A stretch of DNA of 64,000 nt from positions 1,547,308 through 1,611,307 of the forward strand of contig SSNP01000094.1 in assembly GCA_006937955.1 (NCBI GenBank), written 5' to 3'. Source of the DNA: Pachypanchax playfairii. Its lineage: Eukaryota > Chordata > Actinopteri > Cyprinodontiformes > Aplocheilidae. Position 1 is the stretch's first letter, and each line of letters starts with the position of its first letter. Of this stretch, positions 1 through 15,300 are shown in pieces. The notes beneath the pieces are model-generated. The model saw only the letters and a program-made list of their open reading frames with translations. It had not been told where the DNA came from and ran no database searches. A program made the position numbers and the translations under genes.

Positions 1-244
1 GCATTTGGAGGTTTAGGCTGGTGCACAAAAGTGACTGGTCTTTTGAAAACCCCAAATCATCAAGTCAACTGACCCTTTTAGTATGTTGTGTAGAGAACAT
101 TATCTGTATAGTTTTTAAAAATGTTTTATTCCCAAGATTTTTTTATTATTCCATTGTTTTCTTTTCTTAATGTACAACATGTCAAATTGGACTTTGTAAA
201 CAAACTTGATAAAATAAAAATGGTTCAAATGTTGAATGACTAAC

Positions 245-390
245 CTTAAGGTTGAACTCATTGCTGGTGTGGCGTCCATTGAGTTCTGAGCAAATCAGGC
301 GAAATCTTCTCTCTGTCAGTTGTCTCGGAAACCAATTTAAGTAACGAATCTGTCGAATCACCTGTTCATAGTTTGACAAGGACTCTACGC
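245..390 (-). CDS. clstn2: clstn2 exon 14, last exon in window
   Basis: Residues 703-751: GVESLSNYEQVIRQIRYLNW, FPRQLTERRFRLICSELNGR, HTSNEFNLK. The acceptor is CCACAG and the donor GTTAGT. The exon ends on a whole codon just before the expected Val-Ser that leads to the juxtamembrane region. Bases 1-244 show no further exon, so the transmembrane and cytoplasmic exons lie to the left. Confidence 0.95.
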
Positions 391-3300
391 CTGTGGTCAG
401 GAACAGCAGAGGGTTGTTGTGGAAGGTAACAGCAGATGTGTAATCATTGTGTTTATTAAAAATAACAAAAAATGTAAGAGGCCGTGGTTTTGATTTTGTA
501 ACCTACCATATATGGTCATGCCAGAAGTCAAGTTAGTAATGTCAGGGTGTTTTGCCAAAAGAGTATCTAGATGCAGCTGGAGAGATTCTTTTTCTGGGTT
601 CAGCTCCTCACCCAACACCAGGATATCACAGTAGTCCAAGTTATGAATGACTTCCTCTGACACCCCAGGTTGATGTGCTATAAACACACACACACAGTGC
701 CATTTTTTGATACTGCAGTACTATATGCAAATTTATCATCATCGGAATATCAGTGTGCACAATATCATTATCACAAAGGACTGCATGGGTCGCAATAGGC
801 TATTATATTTTAAGTACCTTGCATTCAAGCTCCACATCTCAATAATATATTTGGCCAATTTAATGGATTATCATTGCTTTCAATGTCCTTACTTTGTTTA
901 GATGATGGTGTCCAATATGGAAAAGTAAATGGAGAGTCACGAGCATCGCAATGATAAAATAGGGGTGAGAAAAATGTGGATTCATCACAACTGATTTTGT
1001 CATAAAAAGGTTCAGCGATAATATCACCATCATGTGTAGCATAATTGTCAAAGCCACTGTCCAGTAAAAAGTACTTTTGAAGGACTTTTGTACCAGAACA
1101 GATTCATGCTTTTTCTTGCAGCCTTGAACTATTTCAAAATGTCTTTCAAAACTATTTTAAAATGTTTTTTGTGTAAATAAGGAATCTTCTTCAAACATCT
1201 GCATCAGTCACGGAGTTCCTCAGGGTTCAGAGCTTGGTCCATTTTCCTTTACTATACTATACTAAGTAAAATTTTAGACATCACGAGTTGATGTTTTCAT
1301 ATAAATGCAGTACTATGTATCAATAAAGACACATGAATCCAATCAGTTACACACTGTTAGCATAAGATGTATCAAACAGGAAGAGACTACGTGTGCTGTT
1401 GCCATGCGCAGCGGGGCAGGAAACAGTATACCTTGCTCTCATAGGTTTGTTTGTTAGCCAATCTGAGTCCAGCAAATTTGAATAATGAATATTAATGAGT
1501 TGCAGCCTGAAACCAGCCGAATCTTTACGCAGATAGATTGAAAGGTCTGTTAATCAGTGTTTCCGAACGTTTTTTTGGATATAAAATGTTTTATATTACA
1601 GGTTATTAAGAAATAACCACAAAGTCATGAAATATGTGTGAAATGGCCTCTTTAAGAAATCCACAATGATAAACATTACCTTGTTGCAACATTTTTGAGA
1701 TGTGTTGCTGCCATCAATTTCAAAATAAGGTAAAAGTTTCTATGATATGGTCAAACATATCAGTATCAGAATCATTATCTGATTGTTTTCTTGCTGTTTT
1801 ACACCTTTTCCCACACCTTGTATTAATGCATAGATAGCCCTTACCTGCCTGAGGTGTGTGGGTGACCACCCTGGTCACTGTGCTTATGATGTGGAGGTCC
1901 TGGAACAGAGGAATGCCTCCCACTGATCTAAAATTGGCTGCAGGATAACTGAGACTACCCACTCCAGTGATGGTAATCCTGGGTTCACTGGGCTGCAGCA
2001 CCATCACCTCAGTTTCAACAATGGGGATGTTAAAACATGTGTCTTCACCAAAACACCTACACATAAAGGTAAAAATGATGAACAGTACAGACCACAAGCT
2101 GACAGTAATTACTGAAATTGTAATTACTGAAAAGTAATTAGTGAAATTGGCTATGTAATTCATTTTCTTCCTTTTTTTCTTTTTGTCTATGTGTAAGGGG
2201 GGGTGTGAAATTGGGTGGATTAAATATTTTTGTCTACAAATGAAGTTTTGCTCTGCACATTTGTGTGCAGGCTGTTTTTTCTGCTGGTAGAGTCTGCTGC
2301 AGAGGACTGAGCCAAGCCATCTATGAACTGGGTTCCAGTTTGGATGCCTGCAGGGATACTTCAAACCCAGAGGGTGTCAATTTCTCTAGAGTGGTAGAAA
2401 ACAAGGATTCCCTGAATTGTTTAAAGGACTCCCATTTCACTTGGTTACTGAGATCTTAGGACACTTAATGTTGTTTTTTTTTTTGGGTCAGGTCTGAGCC
2501 CAAATAAAAAAACGTACCTGTCAAGTTTTGGATTTGAAAATAAGGGAAGTTTCTGGTGTCATCCAACCAAGCTCCAGTAAACCTTTGAGATTTTTCTTAC
2601 AGCTTCAGATCCTTTTTTTTTTTTTTAACACTTTCAGATTCTTGTTTTTCAGTTTCAAACTTTTGGCACTGATGTGGCGTGGTGGGCGTGGTGGGGTGGG
2701 GCTACACAGAGATGGGCGTGGAATCATGAGTGACAGCAGAGTGCAGGAGGCAAAATATGGGTAAAATATGGGAGTTTCCCAGCCAAAACTGCAGACTTGA
2801 CAGCTGTGAAACTGATGCATCAGGGAACCGTGGAAACAAGAAAAAATTAACTAACATTGGGCGTAAATCATCAGTGAGTATATATGTGCTCAACTGAAGT
2901 GGATGGTGTACCTATTAACCCTTAAGGGGAATGGTTTTGAGCATTTTATTTTCCTTTAAAGGTCAAATTATTAACACAAAATGTATGAGGGATAAGATCT
3001 GCATTTACATAATGTAAAGCCTCTGCTCCTTAATGTAGTTTAAAATGTTCATTATTAGAATACATTCAATCTAATTAACCTTGGATGTTTTTAGTGTCTC
3101 ATTTTGGGCTGGAAGTTTTTCCTTTCTCAGTTACCGTTGCCAATCTCCTTACGATCCTATTTCAGGCCTGAATTGAGAAGAGTTGATTACTTTTTAGATT
3201 TTGATACCAGATTGGAAAAAATCTCTTAGTTTTCTGACTACTCAGTTAAAGGGAGGTACAATACATGACATGAAATGGTTGCAATCTAGCACTCAGTAAT

Positions 3301-6300
3301 AAAACGCAGCAAGTTCGAGAATGTAACAGCAGAGCAAGGGAAAGACAGAGAGAGTATGGCCAGAAAAGCAGGTGGAAATTTAAGTGTCTGGCTGCATTTT
3401 GATTCCTCTTGTTTTAACAGAAGTGATGAGCTGAGATGACAGGAAACCAAAGACAATGCAAAGGAACAATAAGAAATGACAGAGTTGTGGCAAGAAAAAA
3501 ATACTTACTGGACGGTGGTGGAGATGCGCAGGTGTCGGATCCCTGGTGTGGGAAACTGGTGATAGTTGATGTAAGAAACTTTCCTCATAGCAGTGTTCAT
3601 GCTATGCAGGTCCTCTCCTTCCATCACTAAGATGGACTGAGCTGGATTAAAGTGGAACTAGAAAAAGATGGAAAAGACAAATGCTGAATAAATAACTGAC
3701 ATATACAGTTGTAACTGTGATGCATCAGTTCTGGAAACCATCTTTGTATAAAACACTGAGGCCATGAACGGGTCAACCACCCTAAAGGAAAAGAGCAATG
3801 AGTGTGCAATACCTTTTTTATTTCTGTTTACTTCCTGGCCTGTCACTAAGTTTTAATGCCAACAAACTAAGTTAAATTCATGTCATATGTGGCATTTGGC
3901 ATTGCAGGCAATAGTTCTTAACAAGACATCTATTCCCAAACAAATTACATTTGCTCTATAAGCTAAAAGATAAAGGTTACTCTCCACAGTTTCTTCACTG
4001 TACCAAGTTTCAAGTTTATTTATTTATAAAGTGCCAGTTCATGACAAAGTCATTTCAAGGCACTTCACAGAAAAATCAACCAATTAATACTAAGGATAGA
4101 TTTTCTATCTACCACCCTACCACTGCCTCCGAGAACTGGTAGAAATAGTAGGTAGTTGATAAATTGTTGTTCTTTCGACAAATTCCTAAATTCAGTGATT
4201 TGCTATCTTTTTTCCAATTAGGTACCCCAATTCCTAAAATAACAACTATGACTTGTTTACAACTTGTGTTTTAATTGTAACTGCACGAGGTCAAGAAAAA
4301 TGTCATAATTTCAGTAAAAAATTTACAAATATTAACATGTTTACATCATTGTCTCATGTTCACATCAAATGTTTCTAGTAAGGGAATTACAATAAGAAAT
4401 TAATTTGAAGTAACTTAAAACTGTTTACTTATACTGTATGTGTTGAGTATTTCCTTGAGTTGGGTGTTGGGATAAGGTTGAGCGAGTACGCCCCTGTCTA
4501 CCCCCTCATCTCTCCTCCCTAACAGCTATTCACTTTATGATCGTGCTGTATTCGACTTAGTAATGAATATGAACGAGCTGTTGCTCAAGGCCTGATGGAA
4601 GGAGCCGGAACCACCCAAATTTTAATGCAGACAGATTAAAAGGTCTGTTAATCAGTGTTTCCTGACATTTTTTAGAAATAAAATGTTTCATATTACCGGT
4701 TAATACTTTAGAAACAACCACAAAGTCCTGAAATTTGTATGAAATTGCCTCTTTAAGAATTTTGGTTCCATGTTCTACCACTAGATGCTGTGCGTACGCA
4801 CGACCAGAGCTGTACTTATATTTAGGAACATTTCTACGCATAAGTACAAATTGACAAACACCACACGATGCGTAGAATTGTGTCAATGCACGAAATACGC
4901 TCAGATCTGTGCGTAAGAACATTTGATAAATGAGGGTCCAGGTCCATAAAGACATAGATAAGTGATTTCGGTGGGCTGGAAGTTGACTAGCCTGCACAGA
5001 GACCTCAACCCAAAACAACACCTTTGGGAAAGAATTAAAGTGGCGACTGTGAGGTCTTCTTGTCCAACAGTGTCCTCAAATATGCATTTCTGAACAATAG
5101 GTCAAACATTCTTATTAAGGTTTTTTTTGTGAAGACTCCTCAAAATAGCGTTTTTTTTGTTTGTGTTTTTACCTTGATGTTTTTATCCAGGCTCTCGAAT
5201 GAATTAAGGTCCAGTCCTTCTTTGCAGGCCTGTAAACAGGAAAGGACTTTCTGTTTCTCAGTCTTGCCTGGTCGGATGGTCAGTCCAGATAAACTTCCCC
5301 GAAAATGTTGCGTGAACCGGGGTTTAGTTACTTCCCCACCTACAATTAACCACACATGCATACACAAAAACATGTTGGAGTTTAATAGTTAAACCTTTTG
5401 TATCATACAGTATTTACTTCAGTGTTTTGTCTTATCAAGTGAATCCATTAACCTTCAGGAAACAGATTTAGGAGGAAAAAACGTAAAAACTTTGTAAAAA
5501 CTGAAAAATTATGAGGGGTCATAGAAATGTTTATGAGTTTGGTTTTGGTTTGTATACCAGCCAGTTTTATTGTTTTTGTATCATTCTAAAAGATCCCCTC
5601 CTGTACCTGTTAGATGGTTTGGTACAAAATAAATTATAAGGATTCTCAAGAGGGTAATGAGAACTGTAAGTCCTACTATGATGAGACAGGGTCAGAAGAG
5701 GCGAGACAAAACCTACAGTACATGTTTCAGATGTTTTCCTGTTTCAACACAAATAATTCAGATGATTGAAGTGTGCTCCTTTAGTCATTTTAATCTAGAG
5801 GACAGTAGGACAGATGTATGGCATTAGAGAGGACATCACAATGGTTAATCACTGAGCTGTAAATCCTCCACCAAGTAAAATCAGGTGCGTTAAAGCACCA
5901 AATCATCTAAAAGATGCAGGTCAGTAGTACTCAAGGACTGAAATTGAAAAGTGTTGAGTGCACTCACAGCATCACACTTTGGAAAAGCAATCAGCTGTGG
6001 CAAATGTCTTATGTTAAGATGTAAGTACTGCCTGTGTGACTCTTAACTTAGGTTAAGCCCAGGTGGTAAAAAAATAGATAACAGTATATTTTTTCCTTTC
6101 TCTTCTATTCTAGGCCCCTTCAATCCTCCCCAAAACATAATGTGCTCTGTTTATGGAAAGAAATAAGAGCAGGTGAAAGAAAAGAAGAAAAAGGAGGAAG
6201 AGAGAAGTGGTCTTTGCCACACATACATCTTGTTAATAGGTCAGTTTTCTTTCATTTGAGCTATTTGTTTAAGAAGACAGTTTTCTGAGTCAGGTTTACA

Positions 6301-9300
6301 TGGATTTGGTTCTGGTTCAAGACTTGCTATTGTACTTCCTGCACATTATTGTTCACTCCAGAAAATGACAAAATTACTAAGAAAATAGTTGATAAATAAA
6401 TACATATGTCAACATAAAGACATGAGTAGACAAGTACACAGACATAATAGTTCTAGTACATAGCATAGGCCACTATAAATGGCTAATTGGTGTTTGAAGC
6501 CTGTTTAAAATTGATGTTATTTCCATGAAAGAATACGTATCAGTCAATCATTATATATACCCATTAGTTCATGTATAGGTTACAGGGAGCTGGTTCCTTT
6601 CTCCAGCAGTCACAGGTCACCAGTACATCACAGGGCCACATATAGACAGACAACCACCCACATGTAGGAAAACCTAAGAGTCACCAATTAACCTCAAGCA
6701 TATTTTTGGTCTGTGTAAAGCTGGAGTCACTGGAGAAAACACGCACAAGGAGAACATGCAAACTCCATGCAGAAAGGTCTTGGCCTGGTTTTGAACCCAG
6801 GAGCATTCTAGGGCAACAATGACATCAACTACACCAATATTATGTATCATCAGAAGAATATTAATCATCATCAGTCTACCTTCTCACCTTGCCAGCAGGC
6901 ACCAACTGTGAGCTGCACATCAATCTGGGATGGGTGGATGGGCCAGTCATCCGTTACCAGGTAGGGATTGTAGGTGACCCCGTCCAAGTAGAGCGTCACC
7001 ACTGGGAACTCCACATTGATAACATAGTAATGCCACTCCTTGTCACATATCTGAAAGAAAGGACAGAAAAAGAAAATAATTATCTGTATATATTTTCGTA
7101 CTAGCCTACTGTTACTTCTGCATCGGATGTATTAACCAAGGATCTTGAGCAGAACCTCTCTCAAATCCTACCTCTGGCAAGCCTTGTAGCAACACATCCG
7201 CACAATTATAAAAGCAAAAGCACAATTTTGAAAGCTCCAAAAATACAACCTGTGAGAGCATTTTCAAATGACCTGTTGGAGCGTTTGCCAGGCTCCGCAG
7301 ATACTTACTACCAACAACGCATGCATGCAACTTCCCAGAAGAGCTGACAAATACGCATCCACGAGGTTTTGCTCTTTTCAGTTGAACAAAACACAAATTC
7401 TGCAGCAATATGTCTCATTTTAATATAACGGTTAGCTTTAAAATGTAAAGATACACATGGACACACTGTAAAGCCGAATATTTCACGTTAAAAAGCGGAA
7501 CGGTTAAGGTTGCAAATAGGGGTCGCATATGGAATATAGTGTCGTTTTCAAAATGCGGTCGTATTTGACGTGAGGTTGGGCTCTCTTGTAGTCAGCTCAT
7601 CTTTTCAGATCACTTGTATTTTGCTTTCAACAAACAAACCATCCTCCAGTCCAAAGCATTTAGCCCTACCACAGTCCTAAACCAAAGTTTTACAGTGCAA
7701 ATGGAAAAAACAGCAACCAGATTTCTACCAGATGATTTATAAATCGAACACAAAAACAAGCCTCTCCTCCAAAGTTTTTACACTAGTAATTTAAAACTTG
7801 TACTTGAATAAAATGTTGATATTTTTGCAAATTTACTTGCATGCATATTTTAAAAGGGGGTTCAGGTCCCACAACCTATTTATTTATTTCACAAAAGGTG
7901 AGTTTTAGATAAACATGCCTCACTGTCATTTGCATCCTAAGATCTGAATCTTACCTGTTCCAGTTTCCAGTGGAACTCTGCAGGCCTGAAGGCGTCCACC
8001 TGTGTGAAGTCTCTCCTCAGCAAGAACACCAAGCGACAATTATGTACATAGAGTGAGTAGTGATGCCGATTCATTTCTACAGGAGGAAGAAAAATGAGAA
8101 GGTATTAGGGACAGTAAAATTACCGCACCTACTTCAAACTGTCAGGTCAAGCTGACATGACATCTGCCAAAAAAAAAAAAACTTGGTTGGCTGCCCTTTT
8201 TTAATACGACCAGCTGTCAAATACCTGTAACCCTTTGAATAGAATTATTAAAACTAAACAGAATTGTTCTTCAAATTCATCTTAAAACCTTACTGCATTT
8301 TTAGTTATAATTTTCATTAAAGTGTCCAGTAAAGAAAAAAACAACAGTAGTCACCAACATAACATGAAACAGACTGAAGTGATAGCTATTAAATAAAGAA
8401 TTCCAAAAAGTCAGCAAACAAAAAGTAGACATTGCTTCTGAATAATAGTTTAACAGAGTAATTCAGAAGATGCTCCTGCAGATAGAGATGCCATTTCTGT
8501 AAACAAACAGCGCTAAAAGCCCTCAGACACAACGATCCAACAGAGTGTTTAAATCAGTGAAACAAGAAAAAGAAAGAAAATGAAGCATGAAGAGAAAAAC
8601 ATGAAAAAAGAGATTTTGAAGACGGACGGAGGGACGGATAGATAAACAGACAGACAGACACTTGTGGCCAATTTAGAGTTGCCAATTAACCTCGTCTGTG
8701 GGAGAAAGCTGGAGTTCCCGTAGAATCCCACACACACTCTCAGAAATAGAGGTACGAGACAAGAACATTTTTGTACCTATAGGTAATTTTTTTTTAATGT
8801 TCCCTTAAAAGTACAATATTGGTCTTTAAAAGGCCAGAAATGCCCCTTAGAGTGTTCAAATTGATATAAAGTACAAATTTGTACGATTTCAACTGCACCT
8901 GCAACCCTGATCAAGGCTGGTTAATCTCCATTTTATTAAGTTTCTTCCATCATTTTCAATATTATGTTTCAGAATGTTGGTTTAAGACTTCAAAACATGG
9001 CAGAATTTTACAGTTTTAGTGGAACAACTTCAGAAGGTACAAAAATAGATCTGGACTACAGGGTACACCCCCAGCGACAAGAAGGGTATACAAACTCCTG
9101 CAGGTGCAGTTGAAATGGTACAAATTTGTACTTTATATCAATTTGAACACTCTAAGGGGCATTTCTGACCTTTCAAAGACCAATATTGTACTTTTAAGGG
9201 AACATTAAAAAAAAATTACCTATAGGTACAAAAATGTTCTTGTCTCGTACCTCTATTTCTGAGAGTGCAGGCATGTGGGGAACATACAAAATCCATGTGG

Positions 9301-12300
9301 AAAGGTCCCAGCTCAGTTTTGATACCAGAACCTTCTTGCTGCAAGGTAACAACGCTACCAGCTACGCCACTGTGCAACCTTCACACACAGTCTTCAATTG
9401 AAATAACTTTAAAAATCCTATCAGAACTTAAGTTTCAATTGTCGCAAACATTTTAAGGGCCTGAATTTAGATCCTTGGCCCTACACACAGTTTCAAGTGG
9501 AAAAAGAGGGTAAATATGAACAAACTCTTTTACATCTAACATCGTTTATAATTTTCAGAAATGATAAATCACTCACCAGTTTTGTCAGAGTTACAGAGCA
9601 ATGTCTCTTTCTCAGCTCTGAGCCCAGCTCTGGGCCCATGCTTCATCCATGTTGCTATGGTGAAATGGTCTGTTAGATTCTGGGGCACCACCCAGTCTGG
9701 GATTTTAGCCGCCTGTCGACCATCAAACCTGAATATCAAGTCACCATCTCGCCCACTGCAAGTCAACAGAGAAGCTGTCCAGTTGGTGGCAGTGCTCGGG
9801 GCAGGAAGAAGGTCAGTGCTGCCTGATGAGGCACCTGGAGGTCGTGGAAACAAAAAGAGCAAAAATGTGTCAATAGCAATCAAGACAGATTAGCAGTGTA
9901 TGTTGCCCAAACCTTGGCTTTGATTTAATGCATAATCAATGAGTTCAGATAATAGAGGACTTGAATATTGATTATTAGCAAACAAAACTAACTGTGTTGT
10001 GTTATTTTTCATAAATTCTGAACATTGCTGGAGAAAAATATATACATGAAAAATATAATAAATTACTACTACAGTGCTGTGACATCATGAAAGTAGGACA
10101 TTTAACTAGAAGAATGTGATTTTCTCTCATCTCAAATGATTTATTGAAACAAAAACAAACAGTGGCGAGTAAACCACAACAAAACGTGTCATGTGACCTT
10201 CAGCACCAACTACAGCTTGACAATGATGTCTCATACTGTTCACAAGTCAACTTATTGTCTGCTGAGGCATGACATCACAGTCTCCTTGAAGAGCGGCTCT
10301 CAGGTCATTGAGATTCAGAGATATGAGCCTTTACACTGAGACTCAGCTGATCCAAGAGGTTTTCTATGAGATTCAGGTCTGGAGAAAGTCCAGGTTCCTC
10401 CATTGGAGGTGAGCCAGTCTCCAGCAGAAGTTCATTGTGGTCCATGAAGATGAAATGATGCCTGCGTTGTTCATGCAGGGACACGATGACTGGATTCATG
10501 ATGCTATTCAGGTAGTTTGGACTCGTCACTGTATCAAAGTGTAGGACAGTTCTCTATCGACTAGACACACATGTCCACACTGTAACACCGGGTCCTCCAG
10601 CACACAGACCACACCACTTGGACCACTTGGTGCATCTTGGCTCCCTTAAATGATCCTGAAGTTGAGTGACCATCCTCTGGTTCTGCAGGACACTGTTCAC
10701 AGTGAAGCCTCATCAGTGCAGCATTTCGCCAAAGAATGTTCACAACGCCTGTTGTGAATTTTGCCATTTAGCTTGTTGACGGAGAACAGCAAGTTCTGTA
10801 AAAAGTACTGAAACACTGAACAGTTGGACATGTGCATTCAGAAGTTCAGGGAAGGTCACAATACGTTCTACTGTACAGGTTATAGAACATTGAAATTTCA
10901 CCTGAGTTGTGTATTTCAGTCATCTCTGCATTGCATTGAGCCATTCTATTACTTTCCAATTTAAAACCCACTCAGTCATTCCTTCAGTAAAATAACCTCA
11001 GGATACTGAGTCACAAGGGATCTTTAGAACTATGCTGTTACCTTGATAAAAGTTTTTTTGCTGCATTGTTCTTGTGCTTTTACATGTCTGACATGTTCTA
11101 TTTTTTAACTTTTTATTTATATTCATTAAAAAGTTTTGCTCAATACAAACAGCATTTGGAATCATTTGTTGCTCTTTGTGGATTTAATGAATCAAATGTA
11201 AAACCATCACTGTCAGATTTTGCCATAATTCACCGAATAGACTAAAATAAAAACATATGATGTTTTGCTTACTCCTTTAAAAGGTCTGTTTTTCTCTGGT
11301 GCACCACTAATGCTCTGACCAGCAGATGAAAACACTGACTTCTGTAGAGTCTCAGTCATCTTTTTTTCCCAACCTGCAGTTTTTGGTTTGGAGTTTGTTT
11401 TGCCATTTAGTAGATCATTTCCCCCAGTTTGTTTTACTTTAAGGGTTTTTATGTTGGATTTGTCTCCCTCTAGTGGTGTCTCATGTTGACCTGACATTTC
11501 CCTTGTGTGTTATGCAAAGCTTCAGTTAGATTTGTCTTGTTTCCTTAGTTTACTGTTGTTTTATTCTTAAAGAGGCCCTTCCATTAAAAACTGTTTTTCT
11601 GAGGTTTCTGTTGAATATTTTAGCTCCACAGGTGTTCTTACTTTCATAGTGGGTGTGAAAACAGGTCAACAACTTCTCTTTGCGTTTTTATCTCTCAAAC
11701 TACGCAGGTGGCGATAACACCCGAGTTTGAAAATCGGTATTTGTTTAGTCACTCATCAACTCCTTTGTTCGTTAGTATTCATCAGCTCCGGCAGTTGAAA
11801 CCACGCCTAGCATGCTGCTGGCTAAAAGCTGTAGCATAAGACGTAACAAACAGGAAGAGACTACGTCTGCTGTTGCCATGCGCAGCGGGGCAGGAAACAG
11901 TATACCTTGCTCTCATAGGCTAGTTTGTTAGCCAATCAGAGTCCAGCAAATTCGAATAATTAATATTATTGAGCTGCCCAAAACCTGACGAAGCCAGTTG
12001 AATTTTAACGCAGATAGATTGAAAGGTCTGTTAATCAGTGTTTCCTAACGTTTTTTAGATATAAAATTTTTCATATTACAGGTTAATACTTAAGAAATAA
12101 CCACAAAGTCGTGACATTTGTGTGAAATGGCCTGTTTAAGAAAACTGTGCCTATAAATTTACACTGAATTTAATTTAACTTAACGTAAATTTGAATATAA
12201 AACCCACCACAAAGTTTCTGAAGAGATTTCTCAGAGTAAGTCTCCAGGTCACAGCCTTTCCCACTGTGGCTGGTCTGCAACTCAACAGTGGTCCTCACTG

Positions 12301-15300
12301 AGGACATAGGCTCGCCACAGGTCTCCAGGTGTATCTGAGCAAACAGCTGCTTACTGCCTGTTCCTGGCTGATAGTCGGCTTGTTTATTCCAACCTGGGAA
12401 ATAACAAAAAGGAAATAACTGGGTTATTTATGGGAAAGAATTTTAAGAATAGAAAGAACTGGACAAATTTGTTAGAAACATAAAGATAATTGAAACAAAT
12501 GCTAATTTATTTTAAAATGATTGCTTGTTTCGTTACTATTTTACCATGTAAGTCTTTTAGTGATGTTATGCAGTAAATGTGAGTGTTCTGCATATTTTCT
12601 TGAGGAGGGTGAAGAAAATATGTCACTTTTCTGTTGATCCTATACATACATACATACGCCACTTTCTTTATCTCTTCTCTCTGTAACTTCATTGTTCCGA
12701 TTGGTTCCCTCTCATTCACAGATCTTCTGCTCTTTTGTGTTATAATCAGACTAAACAGTAATTTTTGTAAAGTAACCCCCCCATACACACACAAATATAA
12801 TGGAGGTCAACCTTGCCAGCCAGGTTTGCAGGTGGGCTTCACATCAATATGCACAGGGATGCTGTGCAATGCCTTCTTCTGGCCACAGTCCCAGGCCGTC
12901 ACCTGGATCTCATAATGCTGCTGGCGGTCGTAGCTCAGCACCTCCATGTTCCGAATGTTTCCTGACAGGGAGAAAGAGAAGGTCAAAGTCAAGTTTAACC
13001 CAAAGAACTGTTAAAAACTGTTTATTATAATCAAAAATATTTTTCCACTTTGTATATTTACACAAGTGCTTATATTTTATCAGAAATGAACAGACACAAC
13101 ATAAACAGAAAACCACCTTTTTAGGGAGTTGAGTTAAAAACATAAACCACCAAATGATGGTCAATTATTATATTGTTAAGATTTTTGGGAATGGAAAACA
13201 TGAAGGGAAATAGATGCTGGAAAGGAACAGAAAACACATAATAAAATTAATTATTGAAAAAACTTCCAAATGAATAAATTGCAAAAATTCAAACATTCCT
13301 TTTTGAAACTTTTCAAACTTGAATGTCTTTTCACAGCATTTTCATACATCCATTCATTTTCTAAACCTGCTTCTTCCTGTTCAGGGTCGCAGGGAGCTGG
13401 TGTCTATCTCCAGCAGTCTTTGGGCAAGAGGCGGGGGACACCCTGGACAGGTCGCTAGTCCATCACAGGGCCACACATAGACAAACAACCATTCACACTC
13501 ACACCTAGGGAAAATTTAGAGTTGTGACAAAAGATGTGTAATCTCCACAATATCTTTGCAACATCACTAAAGTTTAACGCTGCTTCCTAAAACAAAATAT
13601 GACTGTAATCTGGAATGTTTGCACTTCATGAAAACTTTGGGACAGTGATTGGGAGCTGGATTATTTATAAGGTACCATCATCTTTCTCATGCCAAACCAC
13701 TTTTGTTTCTCACAGTTTGCCAGCAGCTTTTATTCGAAACAAGCTGTTTGGTTTTGGCAGTTTCTTTTGGAGACAACCCACATACTCAACTTGGCTGCTC
13801 AACCCACAAACACATTTTACTCCAAACTTTAGCAACACTTAAGGGGAAATACACAAGCTTTCCAGCAGTATAACATTTTATTGCCAAGATGGATTATTAT
13901 GACCAAGAAATAATGAGATGAATACCAATCTGACCACACCATTGTTTATAGAATGATACATACAAAATTATGTTTACACTAAAAGGAAAAAATGGACATG
14001 AAGACCTTTTTTTTGATTGCGTGAATTTAATTTTGTATCTATTTAACTTAATTCTCTTGCATTTCACATAAAACAATCACTATACTGTATGTCAATATTT
14101 ACAAACTTAATGGGAAAAAAAGAATATGCAGTCTGTGAGTGTAACCCAATAAAATAAACTATTTACATGTAAAGTCTTGTTAGTAATCAGAAGCAAAAAC
14201 TACTTTAATGCACTAGCTTGATCTCACAGTGATTTACCCAACTTCTACTTACCATTTCGATCAATAGCAAAAGGGGTGTAAGTGTTGGTGATCTGGTAGT
14301 TGCAGATTTGGCTGTACTGTGGAGAACAGTCCTGATCTTTGGCCTCTACTTGCAGAATGCTGTCATAAATCTTCCCTTCTGTGATATCAGCTTGATATCG
14401 AGGTTTCTGAAACACTGGAGCAAACTCGTTCACATCATTGACTTGAATGTGCACCACTGCCCTGCGGACACAAAGAAAACAGAAAAGAGAACGACAGATG
14501 AACCTTAATTTAGCTTTATCACAAGTATGACAGTGATTGAGTTTTGACATGTCTTATGAGAATTACTTAAAAAATGTTCAGTCATTTAATACATATTATA
14601 AACATTCACATGTAACATAAATTATCAACGATAAACTAATTTTAGAAATTTTACAACAAAAAATTTAATCAATTCAAGTTCTCATAAGTCAGTTCAATAG
14701 TCCTCCTTTCTACTTGGCTTGGACATGCTCCAAAAAATTTTGAAACAAATCCCCCAATTGAACAAGAAGAACAGTAATTAAGTAAAACCTTAGTCAATAT
14801 ATCAAACCAAATTAAGTCAGTTCAGTTCGATTCAGTTTTATTTACACAGCACTTGTTCATCACTAGTCCAGATTCAAAGATAGTTTTATGCAAGTACACT
14901 CTCAGAAATAGAGGTACGAGACAAGAACATTTTTGTACCGATAGGTAAAATGTTTTAAAATGTTCCCTTAAAATTACAATATTGCTCTTTAAAAGGCCAG
15001 AAATGGCCCTCTGAGGGTTCAAATTGATATAAAGTACAAATTTGTACCATTTCAACTGCACCTGCAACCCTGGCCAAGGCTGGTTAATCTCCATTTTATT
15101 AAGTTTCTTCCATCATTTTCAATGATTTTTTCTGTACCTTATGAAGTTGTTCCACTAAAACAGTAAAATTACACCATGTTTTGAAGTCTTAAACCAACAT
15201 TCTGAAACGTAATATTGAAAATGATGGAAGAAACTTAATAAAATGGAGATTAACCAGCCTTGACCAGGGTTGCAGGTGCAGTTCAAATGGTACAAATTTG

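Noticed and set aside
1720..2364. 214-codon minus-strand frame treated as a single protein
   Set aside because: Only 1845-2056 is coding; the rest is intron read-through on both sides of clstn2 exon 12.
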